Shown one piece after another: positions 1 to 10,229 of a stretch of DNA of 64,000 bases. Each line of letters starts with the position of its first letter. Position 1 is the stretch's first letter. A program made the translations under genes and the position numbers. The stretch is from Fasciolopsis buskii (lineage: Eukaryota > Platyhelminthes > Trematoda > Plagiorchiida > Fasciolidae). The stretch spans positions 52,218 to 116,217 of the forward strand of contig LUCM01008308.1 in NCBI GenBank assembly GCA_008360955.1, written 5' to 3'. The notes beneath the pieces were generated by a model, which saw nothing but the letters and a program-made list of their open reading frames with translations, ran no database searches and was not told the origin of the DNA.

Positions 1-684
1 AGTTCTGTTGTACGGTTGCGACACATGAAGTATGCGTGTGGGAGATGTTCGTCGGTTAAAGGTTTTCGACTACCGATGTCTGCGTGGTATCGCTAGGATT
101 AGATGGAACGACCAGGTGAGTAATGTGTAGGTGAGGAGTCTCGTATTAGGTGCTAATTTTGAGAATAGCTTGTTTCAGCGTATGAAACTTAGTAGACTAC
201 GCTGGTTGGGTCACGTGTTGCGCATGACGAACACTCGTCTACCATATCGTACCCTATTCTGTGTTCCTCCTAAGGAATGGAAGGAGCCCTGTGAAGGTCG
301 ACGGATGATGTTGCTGGGTATAATCAGAAAATGTGCAGTGAACATAGGTGAAGTAGGTGTCTCACGTTTTTTTTTGTTGGGTTCTGAAAGGCTCGTCGAC
401 CAGTTGGCTAGAGACATTGAAGGATGTTGCAGTGAACCGTGAAAACTGGCGATCGTGTTGTCATTTTCTGTGGAATCAGAGTGATTGAAAGAGTGCGTTT
501 GTACAGTTAGGCTGTGTTCCGTGTGTTGGCCGCAGCAGTATATTATCTTTTCTCGCCCGTGTATTTGCACCCCCTATTTTCTTTGAGTGTTTACTCGTTC
601 TATAGAAACGTAATTCTGGGAAAAAGGCAGCGTTTAGTGAGGCTTGCCCTGCTGTTTAACGTTTAGCAATGATGATTTTGATGG
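1..684 (+). mobile_element. RTE-A LINE, 3' fragment (end of RT ORF and 3' UTR), cut by window start
   Basis: The window opens inside the C-terminal part of an RTE-type reverse transcriptase ORF. Across frames one reads VLLYGCDT, then VGDVRRLKVFDYRCLRGIAR, then SRLRWLGHVLRM, the signature order of the RTE C-terminal domain. Two in-frame stops interrupt it (a TGA just after CDT near position 26 and a TAG near 128), and a longer open piece runs 131-442. The sequence then passes into a 3' UTR that matches the other RTE-A copies and ends near 660-684 in a GAT-rich tail, the simple-repeat 3' terminus usual for RTE elements. Bases 1 to about 250 are almost identical to 18043-18292, whereas the rest is much more divergent. 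It is a non-functional relic, and the 5' part lies outside the window. Confidence 0.85.
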
Positions 685-1194
685 CTGTTGCCGTGTATAC
701 TCGACCTTAAAACGGTAATTAGGTGTCCCGCTTGTGCCGTCGTTGCCTGAAATTAGCGAACACTGTTCGGATCCTTTGTAAACGCGATGACACGTCATCC
801 GGTATGTGACTATCAGGTAAGATGCTGAATTTCTGAATCTCTATTTCGCCCAGTTGTTTTCTGACAAAGCAAAATCCGGCTCTGATGCTATCTAGTCTTG
901 AGACGGCATTTTACACTTAAAATGCGCAAAACGCATACCAAACTCACGCGCGCACACACTATCTTTCAGATGATAGAGAAAATCTTGGGTCCTCACAAGG
1001 TGGCACAATACTGTGAGACAGCTTTTTGTCTGCTCAATTATCTGTGCTACGATTTTCACCTGATGCTTGGTCTATCGCTATAGCTATCTCATGGGAACTC
1101 GCCGCAAGCGCGAGTTCGGCGCAGGTCGTTCAAATACGGAGATTACAAAAGTGAAATGAATTGCTCTTGCACACCCTTCAAAGTAAAACAGTGC
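685..1194. other. No gene recognised (non-coding)
   Basis: The stretch lies between the 3' tail of an RTE-A copy and an RTE-B fragment. A 61-codon open frame at 898-1083 has no recognisable motif and looks like chance. Confidence 0.5.
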
Positions 1195-2300
1195 TAAAGA
1201 ACAACACGATCGACTGCGTCGAACACTACCTTCAGATCAGGGAAACAGAAATCCTGGGTCTACGAAACGAATCGTAGCGTTCTAATATTTTTTGCAAAGT
1301 GAAGATTTGGTTGATGCAACGCCGACCGGATCGTGAACCAGTAGATTGTCACACACCTTTTGCTAGCAACAGGTGGTTGGTGAAGGATAATTGTTGGGGC
1401 CGGTTTTGATACATTGCTTGTCAAAGCAATTCCTTTGTGATTTTCTCATTGAGATCTAGCTTGGATGTCGGTCCAATTACCGATTCACGCCAGTCCTTAG
1501 GAATTGTTTCCCTTCCCTATATTGATCCCAGGACTTGTTAGTTGTGATGTTAACGCTTCGCAACCATCCTGGAAGAAGTACGGAGACAGTCCATCTAACC
1601 CAGCAGCCTTATCCTTTTTAGAAACTCTGCCTCTGATCACTTGCATTTCGGATGGGATGCTGGTATCCACCTGCACTAGTTCACTTGCAGACAAGTAGAA
1701 GACCCACTGTGGTCGTGGGCCAACTGAACTGCACTCTGAAGTGTTCTGCCCAACGCCCCAGCCAACAGTCCTGAGAATAGACCTCTGTACCGTCGATTTC
1801 TTCCGGGGATCAGTATTCCTTATCAGTCGGTGAAGGTTGGGACTATTTCCGATGACCTCAGCCTTTTTCCATTTCCCTGCATTTCCCTATCCACCGCTGC
1901 TCATAGTCATTTCTTTGACTCTTCAATAACTGAAGTCTCAGGGATTCACATGTCTCACTATCTGTCTCATCCGGAGTGACCCACCTGCGAGCATACAGCA
2001 GAACAACTGAAGTTGAAGATATCCAGCGTTTCTGATGTTTATTTGGCAAGAAGTCTTACCTAGTAGTTGTCGCTGAACGCAAGGCTTCTTTGATTCCTTC
2101 CCAGTGTTCACTCAGAAGCGCGCATACTGGATCCGACTTCCACGCTCACTCCTCGTGGTCCAGATACAAGTTCATTCTCTATCTTCACTCTGCGTGTCCA
2201 GATGTTCCGGTTTCAAGTGTTGTTGACCAGACTGGCGTTGGAGTCGTTCTGAGCGTGTGAGCAGTGTGTGCACTGTTAGACTAGATCACAACAAACAATC
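1195..2300 (-). mobile_element. RTE-B LINE fragment (linker and N-terminal half of RT)
   Basis: Read on the minus strand from about 2300 to 1195, the frames give the RTE linker (QKRWISSTSVVLL, then SLRLQLLKSQRNDYEQRWIG and CREMEKG at 2049-1858). Next comes the RT entry motif KKDKAAGLDGLSPYFFQDGC (1694-1497, normally KAAGPDGL), and near 1240-1200 the motif A neighbourhood DLKVVFDAVDRVV (consensus DLKAAFDSVDR). Several stops and frameshifts separate the pieces. The same order recurs at 55620-57260 and partly at 6740-7330, all on the minus strand, which defines a second RTE lineage distinct from RTE-A. The element stops at motif A, so motif C and the C-terminus are missing. It is dead. Confidence 0.8.
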
Positions 2301-2654
2301 CTTTGTGTGCATTTCGTTTGGACGGATTGAGATATGCCGTCCCGTAAAGTTCGTTGGGTCATAGATGCAAGCGATTTGGCACACCACGTCAAGGTGTGCC
2401 CCATTGTGACGCCATTGAGGAAGACGATAAAGAAATTGCATGTTGTGTCTCATCAATGTTTTGTGAGTAACTTTCTCTGATTTGCAATATTTCTATGCAG
2501 TTTAACTTTAGTAGCTCAAGATCACGCTCAGCTCTCTGATTCGGTTAATCTAGAAACATAAAATAGTCTAAACGTTGATGCTTTCCGAGATTTCTGTTCT
2601 CGTAAATACAGAATTCCACTGCATTGCTTACGTTGACCGTTGAAGTTCAGACGT

Positions 2655-2835
2655 GAATTACTTGCCCGGAGGTGGTCAGGAGGATTCAGCGTTCATCATC
2701 GAATGGGTCAGAAATTCGAATCCCGGGCTTGTCAGTCATTTTTTTGGTACACTGCAACTCGCTGTTACCCGGCTCGTTACCATACCTGGTTCAGAGAGAC
2801 TATATATGGTTCTGTGCCACTCCAAATTTCAAGGC
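2655..2835 (+). mobile_element. SINE-A copy, tRNA-derived (diverged)
   Basis: A pol III B-box-like core (ATTCGAATCCCGGG near 2716) follows an A-box-like TGGTCAGGAGGATTCAG by about 50 bases. The tail TTGTCAGTCATTTTTTTGGTA, then GTTACCCGGCTCGTTACC and TGGTTCTGTGCC, aligns with the tails of the copies at 8275 and 31320. Shared tRNA-like head and shared unrelated tail are what define a SINE. Boundaries are approximate. Overlapping short ORFs here are incidental. Confidence 0.55.
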
Positions 2836-2839
2836 AAGG

Positions 2840-4148
2840 TTGCAGGTCCCTCTGTGCAGTGGACCCCATTGGCTGTAGTTGTCCATCTCACTACATCCAT
2901 GCTTCAAGCACATCATCCACTGATACTTGAAGCATTCACATATCTTTGTTCTTTGTCGTGACGGGTCTTCGTGGACTGTCTGGACTATCTCACTGAACAT
3001 TAGCGAAAAGAGTCTAAATTAACTTTTGTAATTCACTTTTGGATTTGAATAGTTTTTGTTTATTATAGTGTTAATGATAATTTTGGTTAGCTTAAAATGG
3101 TGGACGTGGGCTAAAGCTAGGATTCAAACTAAACAGGATTTTTTAATCAGCACACCATCCCGTACATTGCTGTACAAAAATAAAATTGTTTCCAACTCAT
3201 TGTTCCAGTATTACAGAAACAACATCAAAGAACAGATCAGCACACGTAAATGACACTAAGATCGAGGTCAATTTAAATACCAATCGAGATTCCTCCTAGG
3301 TAAATTTCTGCGATTCGTGATCAGCGACTATTAGAAATCCCAGTTGACGTAAGATCTTTCGTTTATCAATGAATTACTTCACTCCATATTAAGATGTATA
3401 CTCATATGTACAGTAATCGATTAAGTAACACCTAAGGAACCTGTGAACCACTTAATATTCACATATGTGATTGGATAATTCCCTGCATCCTGCTGAACAC
3501 TGTTTTGAGCTTTATTTCTTACTGTTTTCGTTCTCAGACTTGTTTGCCCTGACAACCAAGGTCATCCATTGGTAACTAGTCCCGTTGCATTCTGCAACTA
3601 GCTTGAATTGATTTCACTGTATTTGCTTATACTTCGGCATAGCTTGTTATTATTAAGACCTTTGGAATATCGAACCTACATTAACACTGAACGAAACTGT
3701 TCATTTTTAGATGAGAAAATAACTGTACATCGTCTACATTTCCAACGTATCTTTCGTTACGCAAAAACAAAGTCCCATTATTTGTTTACAATTCTCGTCG
3801 CTTCCTGTTAACGGCGTTGTTATATGTGCCTTCACATACGAGACCTAGAAGTGTTCTTTGCAAGTAAGTTTCATCAGTTTCGACAATAGCTGCACTAGTG
3901 TGTATGGCCGTTTTTATTTACCGACGGCAACGATTTGGCGACCTTGGGGCTTTGCTGGTGTGCCTCTTGAATCGGATTAGCCTGTTCGTCGACGTAACCG
4001 AAAATCATTATGCTCATTGCCTTTTTCATCTCAGAAAGTGTTTGGATTTACTTACAGTGCCTGTTCTTTTTCACCTAAATCCATTTAATTCATAACACGA
4101 TGTTATTATAGGCAATTTACCTTTCATCTCTTGTCGCTTCTTTTACAG
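2840..4148. other. AT-rich non-coding stretch; possible upstream part of the 4149 gene
   Basis: No repeat or protein motif is recognised. Short open frames at 3608-3811 and 3898-4095 lack convincing splice sites on both sides. If the 4149-5191 model is real, this interval would hold its 5' exons or introns. Confidence 0.4.
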
Positions 4149-5191
4149 GCAACCGCATGGATCCGGACGCGTGTCTTGTTTGAGACTTGTATTTCCATTT
4201 TTGCTATTCTCCTCGCGCTTAGTTTCGCGATTCTGGCAACAGGTGTTCTGATTGCACACTATTCGAAATGCGTTATCCTTAAAATCACGCCCTCACTACC
4301 TCCCTCCTATTCACAATACATGCTGAAGTCAATGCAATCAGTTTTACCGATTTCCGAATCGCTTTTCCCCTCATTTATCATATTTCTCACTCTCGCCTGT
4401 GTATCTTTCATTATTAAGCTGTTAGAACAGGTCTCCTGTTTCATTTACTCGTATCTCATTAGTTATAATCTTTCCCAGTCTGATCCAATCATTCCAAACG
4501 CCATGGTGAGCATTAATCTGTTCATGACCCTCGTCGTGTCAGCGTCGTTCATTTTGTGGTCCCATCAAGGGATTAGTTGATGCAGATGCCTATGTGCAGA
4601 AATCAGTAATTTTGCATCATGAGTTGCCAAGTTTTCCATTCCGACTGATGGCCAAATTCGTTTCATGAGTTCGTGCATGAGCTGACAGTGCATACACACT
4701 CAGCTACGATTCATGATTGGATACCTGCACAGTTCAAAACGACGTACGTTATGCAGTGCATCACAGTGATGTTCGGTCTTATGCGTCATTATTGACTATT
4801 GATGTTGTTTCATTTGTCCCTCTTCCCCGTACTGTTACACAGTCCGCTAGACCAAAATTAACGTAACTTTCCTGATTTTATCGCGTTATTCTCTCTCTCT
4901 CTCTCGGCCGCGTTTGACTGTTGCCACTTTTCTGTTTTTGATTTTTGTGCCCAGCTGTTAGCACTGGGGCTGACGGACATAATTGCGCACTATTATTCAC
5001 TTATCTATTTCTGTGTATCACGTCGAAACACGGCGGCGTTCGTCTGCAAAGTTGTATCCACTTTTGCTGGCACACTTATTAGGCTCGTACAAAAAATCGC
5101 TCACATGCCATGTGTTCTGTGGCCTTTATACGCGGTAATTGTCACATTTCTTAACCGAATTAATGGCGTTGTTATCACAAACAATCTCTAA
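4149..5191 (+). CDS. Candidate two-exon gene for a multi-pass membrane protein (partial, 5' end not found)
   Basis: Exon 1 would run 4149-4505. It follows a pyrimidine-rich tract ending in TTTTACAG at 4148 and ends at ATG|GTGAGC, giving 119 open codons. Exon 2 would run 4955-5191. It follows TTTTTGTGCCCAG and gives 78 codons and a TAA. Both exons are in phase 0, so a 449-nt intron joins them without a frame break. Exon 1 has hydrophobic helices around FAILLALSFAILATGVLIAHY and FPSFIIFLTLACVSFIIKLL. Exon 2 has LLALGLTDIIAHYYSLIYFC and CVLWPLYAVIVTFL. The two IAHY-containing segments look faintly alike. I do not recognise the family. An in-frame GCG|GTAATT at 5134 is an alternative donor. This is inference from splice signals and hydropathy; a chance open frame remains possible. 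Confidence 0.35.
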
Positions 5192-6739
5192 TTGCCCTAC
5201 TGTCTCACCGCACTTAATAGGTCGTCTGAATATCAGCGTGAATCCTTCGTTGCTATCTCCACACCTTGGCACTTACATTTTTTTAACCGCGCACGAGTGG
5301 GTCGATGAAGTTCTGTTTCTATCCCCCCGGTATTCGTTCGTCGTTGATCTATAAGGATTTCACGTTGATATAACCCATTGTAGCCTTTTGTACTATCTCA
5401 AAATTCTTCGTTGTCATTACTGGAGCCTAGAATCAGTAATAATTGTTGCCGCAGACGCATGTCCGCAAACCATGGGTTGTTGAAAATATGGTGAGAATAC
5501 TTTTATAACGTCGTCTTTGCCAAACAGACACATTTACATGATACATTTCTGATTCTCAGGATGAAGAGTATAACATTCTTAGGCTGCTGACTTCCTGGCA
5601 AATTCCTACTTCAGGTTCAGTTTTTATAAACTGATATGTTTTGATTTTGGTTGATGCTAATCGTGTAATGATTAGAAGAACTGTGATTGAAACAGAAAAT
5701 TATGGAGGCGGTCACGGACACATTCATATATTATACCTGGTCGCGTCAACTCCTGAGCCTAATACTTTCATTTATTGCAGAGTAGAAAAGAGCGGAAGCC
5801 TTGAAAAGGCTGCTGAATGCGGAGGCGACAGGTGATGAAGAGTTTCGAACGTTCGACATCTTTCAAACGATTGAGTGTTCAATTCCTGGCCATCACCGGT
5901 AGGATAAACCTATTGCATATAGGCGAATGATTATATACTTGCTCAGTCGTGAATGTGACATTTGTACTTCTGTTTGAGCTTCAACAAGCTGTGCACAAAC
6001 CAAAGTAGGGATGCCCGAATAACTCCGCACTTGAAAAAATTATGCACCCGGGCAAACCTGATTATGGCTTACACCAGGTTTCAACAATCGAGGCTACAAG
6101 TTAATGTCTCCGCCTCCTCTGTGGAAGCATTCGTAAATAATATGGTTGCCGCTTAGGTGATTAGTTGTATCACAGTTTAATGGCCTTGTGTTCCGAGTTG
6201 ACTATGAAGCATGAGTCCTAAATTGTACACACACCAGTACTTTGCGACACTTACTTCCTGAGCGACCACGGATATCTAAGTGCATACAACCCCACTCGTC
6301 TTTAGTTAGGTATGTTCGTGTTCTTTTATTGCCTAAATCGGCTTGGTCATCGAGTTGACTGTAAAGGACGCGCTATTTGCCGTGGTCTTAGTCGGAAGTG
6401 AAATATCGTCAGCACATTCTGAAAACCGAATAGACAATGAGTGGCTTACTCTGGCGATTATCGATTATCGTTAGGAACTCGAGGGAAAAATCGCTCGGCT
6501 TCGGTTGTTTCTATGCAACGATTTGAGGAGGGACGAATTTCTCTCGCGTCTTCCAGTGGGAATCATTGTCACAAAACTGCGCATTTGACCGAGTCGAACC
6601 CCAATTTCGAGTCCCGGAAGACGGATCGCAAGACTACGGAAGATGCACGTAACCGTGATTTACCCTAAGTTGTTCCCTGTCATTTTCACGGGAGGATCTG
6701 TTTTTTAGCCGATTCAATCCTTCGGAATGAGTTTTGTTA
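5192..6739. other. Mostly unassigned; possible small exons
   Basis: Apart from the 51-nt exon candidate at 5781-5831, there is a 75-codon Ser/Arg/Lys-rich open frame at 6441-6668 ending in TAA. It has no recognised motif and could be a terminal exon of the upstream gene or chance. Confidence 0.3.
5781..5831 (+). CDS. Candidate 51-nt symmetric exon
   Basis: A strong acceptor (ACTTTCATTTATTGCAG, ending at 5780) is followed by 51 nt and then a donor-like CAG|GTGATG. The only stop-free frame usable throughout encodes VEKSGSLEKAAECGGD and splits codons at both edges. The length is divisible by three, so the exon could be skipped without shifting frame, as in flatworm micro-exon genes. It lies about 590 bases downstream of the candidate membrane-protein gene, but its phase does not follow from the TAA-ended exon 2, so linkage is uncertain. 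Confidence 0.22.
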
Positions 6740-7330
6740 ACTCTGTTGGTAGAAATAATTCGAGGAGAGCCAGGACAACCCATGTGGCCCAACAGTCCTG
6801 TCTTTCAGAAAACCTGTCCCCGATTACCTCCATTTCCAACAGGTCTTTAGTGCGGATGCGTTGTTTCCGATTCAGCAGTTAATACGAGTAAGTAGGTCGT
6901 CAGATCTTCGGAATTCTCCACCTAACCCTCGACGTTCCTGCTGATTAAACAATTCTCGATTGTCGCACTTATGGTTTTTTAGTCAAGTGATCCTAATCAG
7001 CTGGTAATGATCTCGCTTTTCTCTGCTGCTCGCGGCATTCTCCATTTTCTTATTCCCTACTGCTTGTGTATATTTGGCACATTTGTAGTCCGCTGATGTC
7101 GCAGGGATATACGCATTGCGTTTGAATGTGGCTACCAATATCCAACTGATGAGCTGAAGTCAAAGATATCCATCTACACTGAAGACCACGAGACCCGTAT
7201 TTCCGCGTGGCCTATGCCGCCGCGCTCGTGTTTTTGCGGTCCGTTATCATTACTCGCTGCATTCCTGCGTATTTTCTAAATTCTTCGACTTGAACTCGTG
7301 TGATTAGTTTTCACCTAGAACCATCTGTAC
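6740..7330 (-). mobile_element. RTE-B LINE fragment (linker region), strongly decayed
   Basis: The plus-strand text AGCTGATGTCGCAGGGATATACGC, near 7095, matches the equivalent places of the RTE-B copies at 57075 and 1929. On the minus strand one reads RWISLTSAHQLD, then pieces corresponding to REMEKG-GNSRQL and to the NKEERLDRW region, broken by many stops. It carries only the segment between endonuclease and RT and has no catalytic motif. The ends are approximate because divergence is high. Confidence 0.55.
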
Positions 7331-7774
7331 GGTAAGTTTCTTCTCATTGATGTGGTCACAAACTAAGTAAGTACAGGCAAACGCAAGCACGGATCAAACC
7401 ATGGTCTGAGTTTACAGGCGTGGATCAGAATCATTATCACTTTTAAGTTGATCCATGTTGCCGGGGGCCTGTGGTGATGCGGTCAATCTAGTTCGGGACA
7501 CTTCATGCCACGAACTGTCTTCCCAATCGCCAGTTTCCAATAGCCACGATCTGCTCGAGAAATATTGGCTAGTTATAATAAGTGGTGCCTTACAAGGCTT
7601 TTTTCTTCGTGATTCACCTGTTATTCTGCGGACCAGGTATTCATGCGGTAAGCGAATAGCTGTTCCACGCCTATGCTCTGCATGTCAATCGATTGAACTC
7701 TGAATATCAGCAGATTTAGGACCAAGTGAGGTTAGGAGTGTATCGAAAAGTCGATGCGCCATGTATTGGTTTTA
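7331..7774. other. No feature recognised
   Basis: An 82-codon open frame at 7455-7703 has no recognisable motif and no clear flanking splice signals. Confidence 0.4.
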
Positions 7775-7890
7775 TTTGTGAATGATATCATGTTAATAGC
7801 AGCGTTGTTAGTAGATGTAATGTAGTCGAAACGTTGGTGCATTACATCTGCCAACAACGCTGTGTTAATAAAATTATGTCATTCACAATC
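7775..7890. repeat. Long imperfect inverted repeat (hairpin) with 17-nt loop
   Basis: The left arm 7775-7822 and right arm 7840-7890 are reverse complements over about 48-51 bases with few mismatches and small indels. The inner parts TAGATGTAATG and CATTACATCTG pair perfectly except one position. The intervening loop is TAGTCGAAACGTTGGTG. Such a fold-back could be a MITE-like element, a terminal hairpin of a larger retroelement, or a small inverted duplication. The loop word GTCGAAACGTTGG resembles a sequence often seen next to Penelope-like element ends, which is only a suggestion. Minor ORFs overlapping it are incidental. Confidence 0.8.
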
Positions 7891-8274
7891 AGCAAATTTA
7901 CATTGTACTTGACCGTGAAGGAGGCATGTGACCGTAACGGAACCCACATGTTCCAGCATAGCTGCTTACAGAATATTTTCTCCGGTACATCACAATTGAA
8001 TCACGTTGCGAACGTACTGGAAAACTGTCGGGCGGTGCTAAATGTTTCGTTTTCGACAGTTGTTGCAGCGATTCATAAGTGATCGATGTTCTAATTGCCG
8101 AAATTAGCCCTGCCATCATCGGCTTAGAAATGGAAGAAAGTGCCGAAACAAACCGGGTTTTAATCTGCTTCTTGAAATCGTGCTGTGGGTGGGTTTTGGT
8201 CCCAGCTTTGATGTTCTGCGACGTGTTTGGACTCTTGTTTTGATGACTTGAGAGCTTTCGTTGAGTAGGTCCAG
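7891..8274. other. Unassigned flank between hairpin and SINE-A copy
   Basis: Both strands carry overlapping short open frames (7834-8082 plus, 7898-8119 minus) with no recognised motif. The segment may belong to the same element as the hairpin, but there is no second copy in the window to show it. Confidence 0.35.
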
Positions 8275-8590
8275 AACGTTGTAGTAGTCAAGTGGATCAA
8301 ACATCTGTCACACTGAGTAGATCAGAGGTTCGAATCTCACCCGCCGGTCACTTTAGTGGTAAAAGCCAATCCGCTGTCTCCCGCCCCGTTATCGCATCTG
8401 ACCCATGTTAACCTTATGTGGCTCTGCACCGCTCCTAGTTCCAGGTTCATAGTTGCGACCCTCTCACTGTAGTGGCATTTAACGGCTACGCGGTTCGGTC
8501 CTCCTACTGCACGCATGGGTAGATTGTGTCTGAGTTGTGGTTGGGCTGCCTAATGTCATTATGAAGTTTCTGCATTATTTTTGCGTTTAA
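8275..8590 (+). mobile_element. SINE-A copy, tRNA-derived (best preserved)
   Basis: A-box-like TAGTCAAGTGGATC (about 8286) and B-box GGTTCGAATCTC (about 8329) are spaced about 43 nt apart, as in tRNA-derived pol III promoters. The tail CCGGTCACTTTAGTGGTAAA, CCGTTATCGCATCTGACC and GTGGCTCTGCACC is shared with copies at 2655 and 31320. The 3' part (8440-8590) ends in a T-rich stretch. SINEs are transcribed by pol III and rely on a partner LINE for retrotransposition; which LINE is not evident from the tail. The 3' boundary is approximate. Confidence 0.65.
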
Positions 8591-10229
8591 AGTCTTTCAT
8601 GTTTCATCTGGGTTCAGCTACTGAACGGAATCTTGCAACTGTTCTATCTAGATGACCGTTTATTATTCAGAAGCAAAACAGGTGCGATTTGTATCGCCCA
8701 TCGTTCATCAGCGCGGAAAACTACTCTCAATATCTGGCAAAAACGTTATGCTCACCTAGACCCCTTTTTATGGACTTTTGAATCCTAACGTATACCCAGC
8801 TCACCTAGGCTTTTTCTTTGTGTCAGCATGCACGGCCGAACAATTAAAGCATCTAGTCCATTTTATGCCACGTGTGGCATGGTGAGCTCGTTTGTCTGTT
8901 TCAGGATGCAACTAGAACGTTAAGAAATAAAAATAGTATTTAATCGAACAACTTGAAAGCGGAATCGCTCAGAGTTACAGAATGTAGGAAACATAAATAC
9001 TATGCGGTTATTGATACACAACACGCAGCCCACTAGAGCACTGGTTATTCATCATCAGGTTGTTAAACGATGTGCTTAAGGTGACCGCGAGTGAATTGCA
9101 CGCTAAAATGTAAAACACTTATTAATCATGTGCGAACGAAGTTAAGGCGCTACTCAATAGGTCAGAAAATTCACAGGGTGTACCGTGAATACATTGATGC
9201 AGTTAGTTTTATCGACAGCCCGGTTGGAACGAGCCAGGCGTAAACATTTCGCTGACGGCGCCGTGAGAGGTAAACGTGATAGATCACTACCCGAGTGGAA
9301 CTAAATATTCTGGTTGTCTTGAACTCCGTCCTGTCAGTTCTTGGTCACTAGCGTGCTAACCAGGTGAGACTAACTGGTCATTTGATGAATGAATTCCTAG
9401 TTTCATTAAATACGAAATGAGAGTCTCCTTGGTTGTGAAAGGAAACAACTCCCACATTGCTGACAGGTTTTAAAGATGCATGGCTACAAACATCTAAAAT
9501 ATCGGCTCACATGAATAATATAGAGGAAAAACCATAAAAATGCAAGAATTACTCATCTGCCGTACTATCGCTGAATTCAGCATTTAGGAAAATTTTAAAC
9601 GCCATCTAACCCATGGAGTCTTACGACACAGGCGACTATTAAAAGGGATTCAGTCTGTGCGCTTTCAGTTTTTTGACATTGGCGTACGGATTTCCAGCTT
9701 CCTGTTTTCAAGTGGTCTGTCGGGTTTTTGCTCATCGAGCTATCATTTAAAAATATTTGAGCGTTTGTGGCGCTTTTGATGACTTCGCCTCATCCATATT
9801 TCAAGTTACTGCCCAGATGGTCCTCTTCGTTTATTTTTTTGTTTCACGTGGTTCAACTCATTTGATTTTCCGGGGTCCAGTCACGAGTTACTGTCAGGAA
9901 ACGTCTTTTGTCCAATGAGATTTCGCGATCTCGTTCTAGTCATGCTATGTGAGTTATACGTCTACAAAGAACTCCATACTGCGTCGGTCGTCACGCGGAA
10001 TAATCACGATCGTATTATTTATTGGGTCGAGCGGTGTGGGCATTAATAAACATGATTCTGCTTGAAAATCCTTTTGCTTTATTCAGTCTGTCTTCTGTTC
10101 TAGTCTTCTCTCTTTTATTTCTTGCCTATCCATAATGGTGCCACTGCTAACTTGCAGTGGTTCATTGTGAAATAACGGCATAAGTGATTCCCAATCTGGC
10201 TGCTCACCTCATTTCGACCCTCGTCGACT
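8591..10229. other. No feature recognised
   Basis: No ORF over 60 codons, no recognised repeat and no RNA gene were seen in 1.6 kb of AT-rich sequence. It is the quietest interval in the first third of the window. Confidence 0.5.

Noticed and set aside
7140..7170. CTGATGAG, a hammerhead ribozyme core word
   Set aside because: No matching CGAAAC at the required distance and no flanking helices; the sequence belongs to an RTE-B relic.
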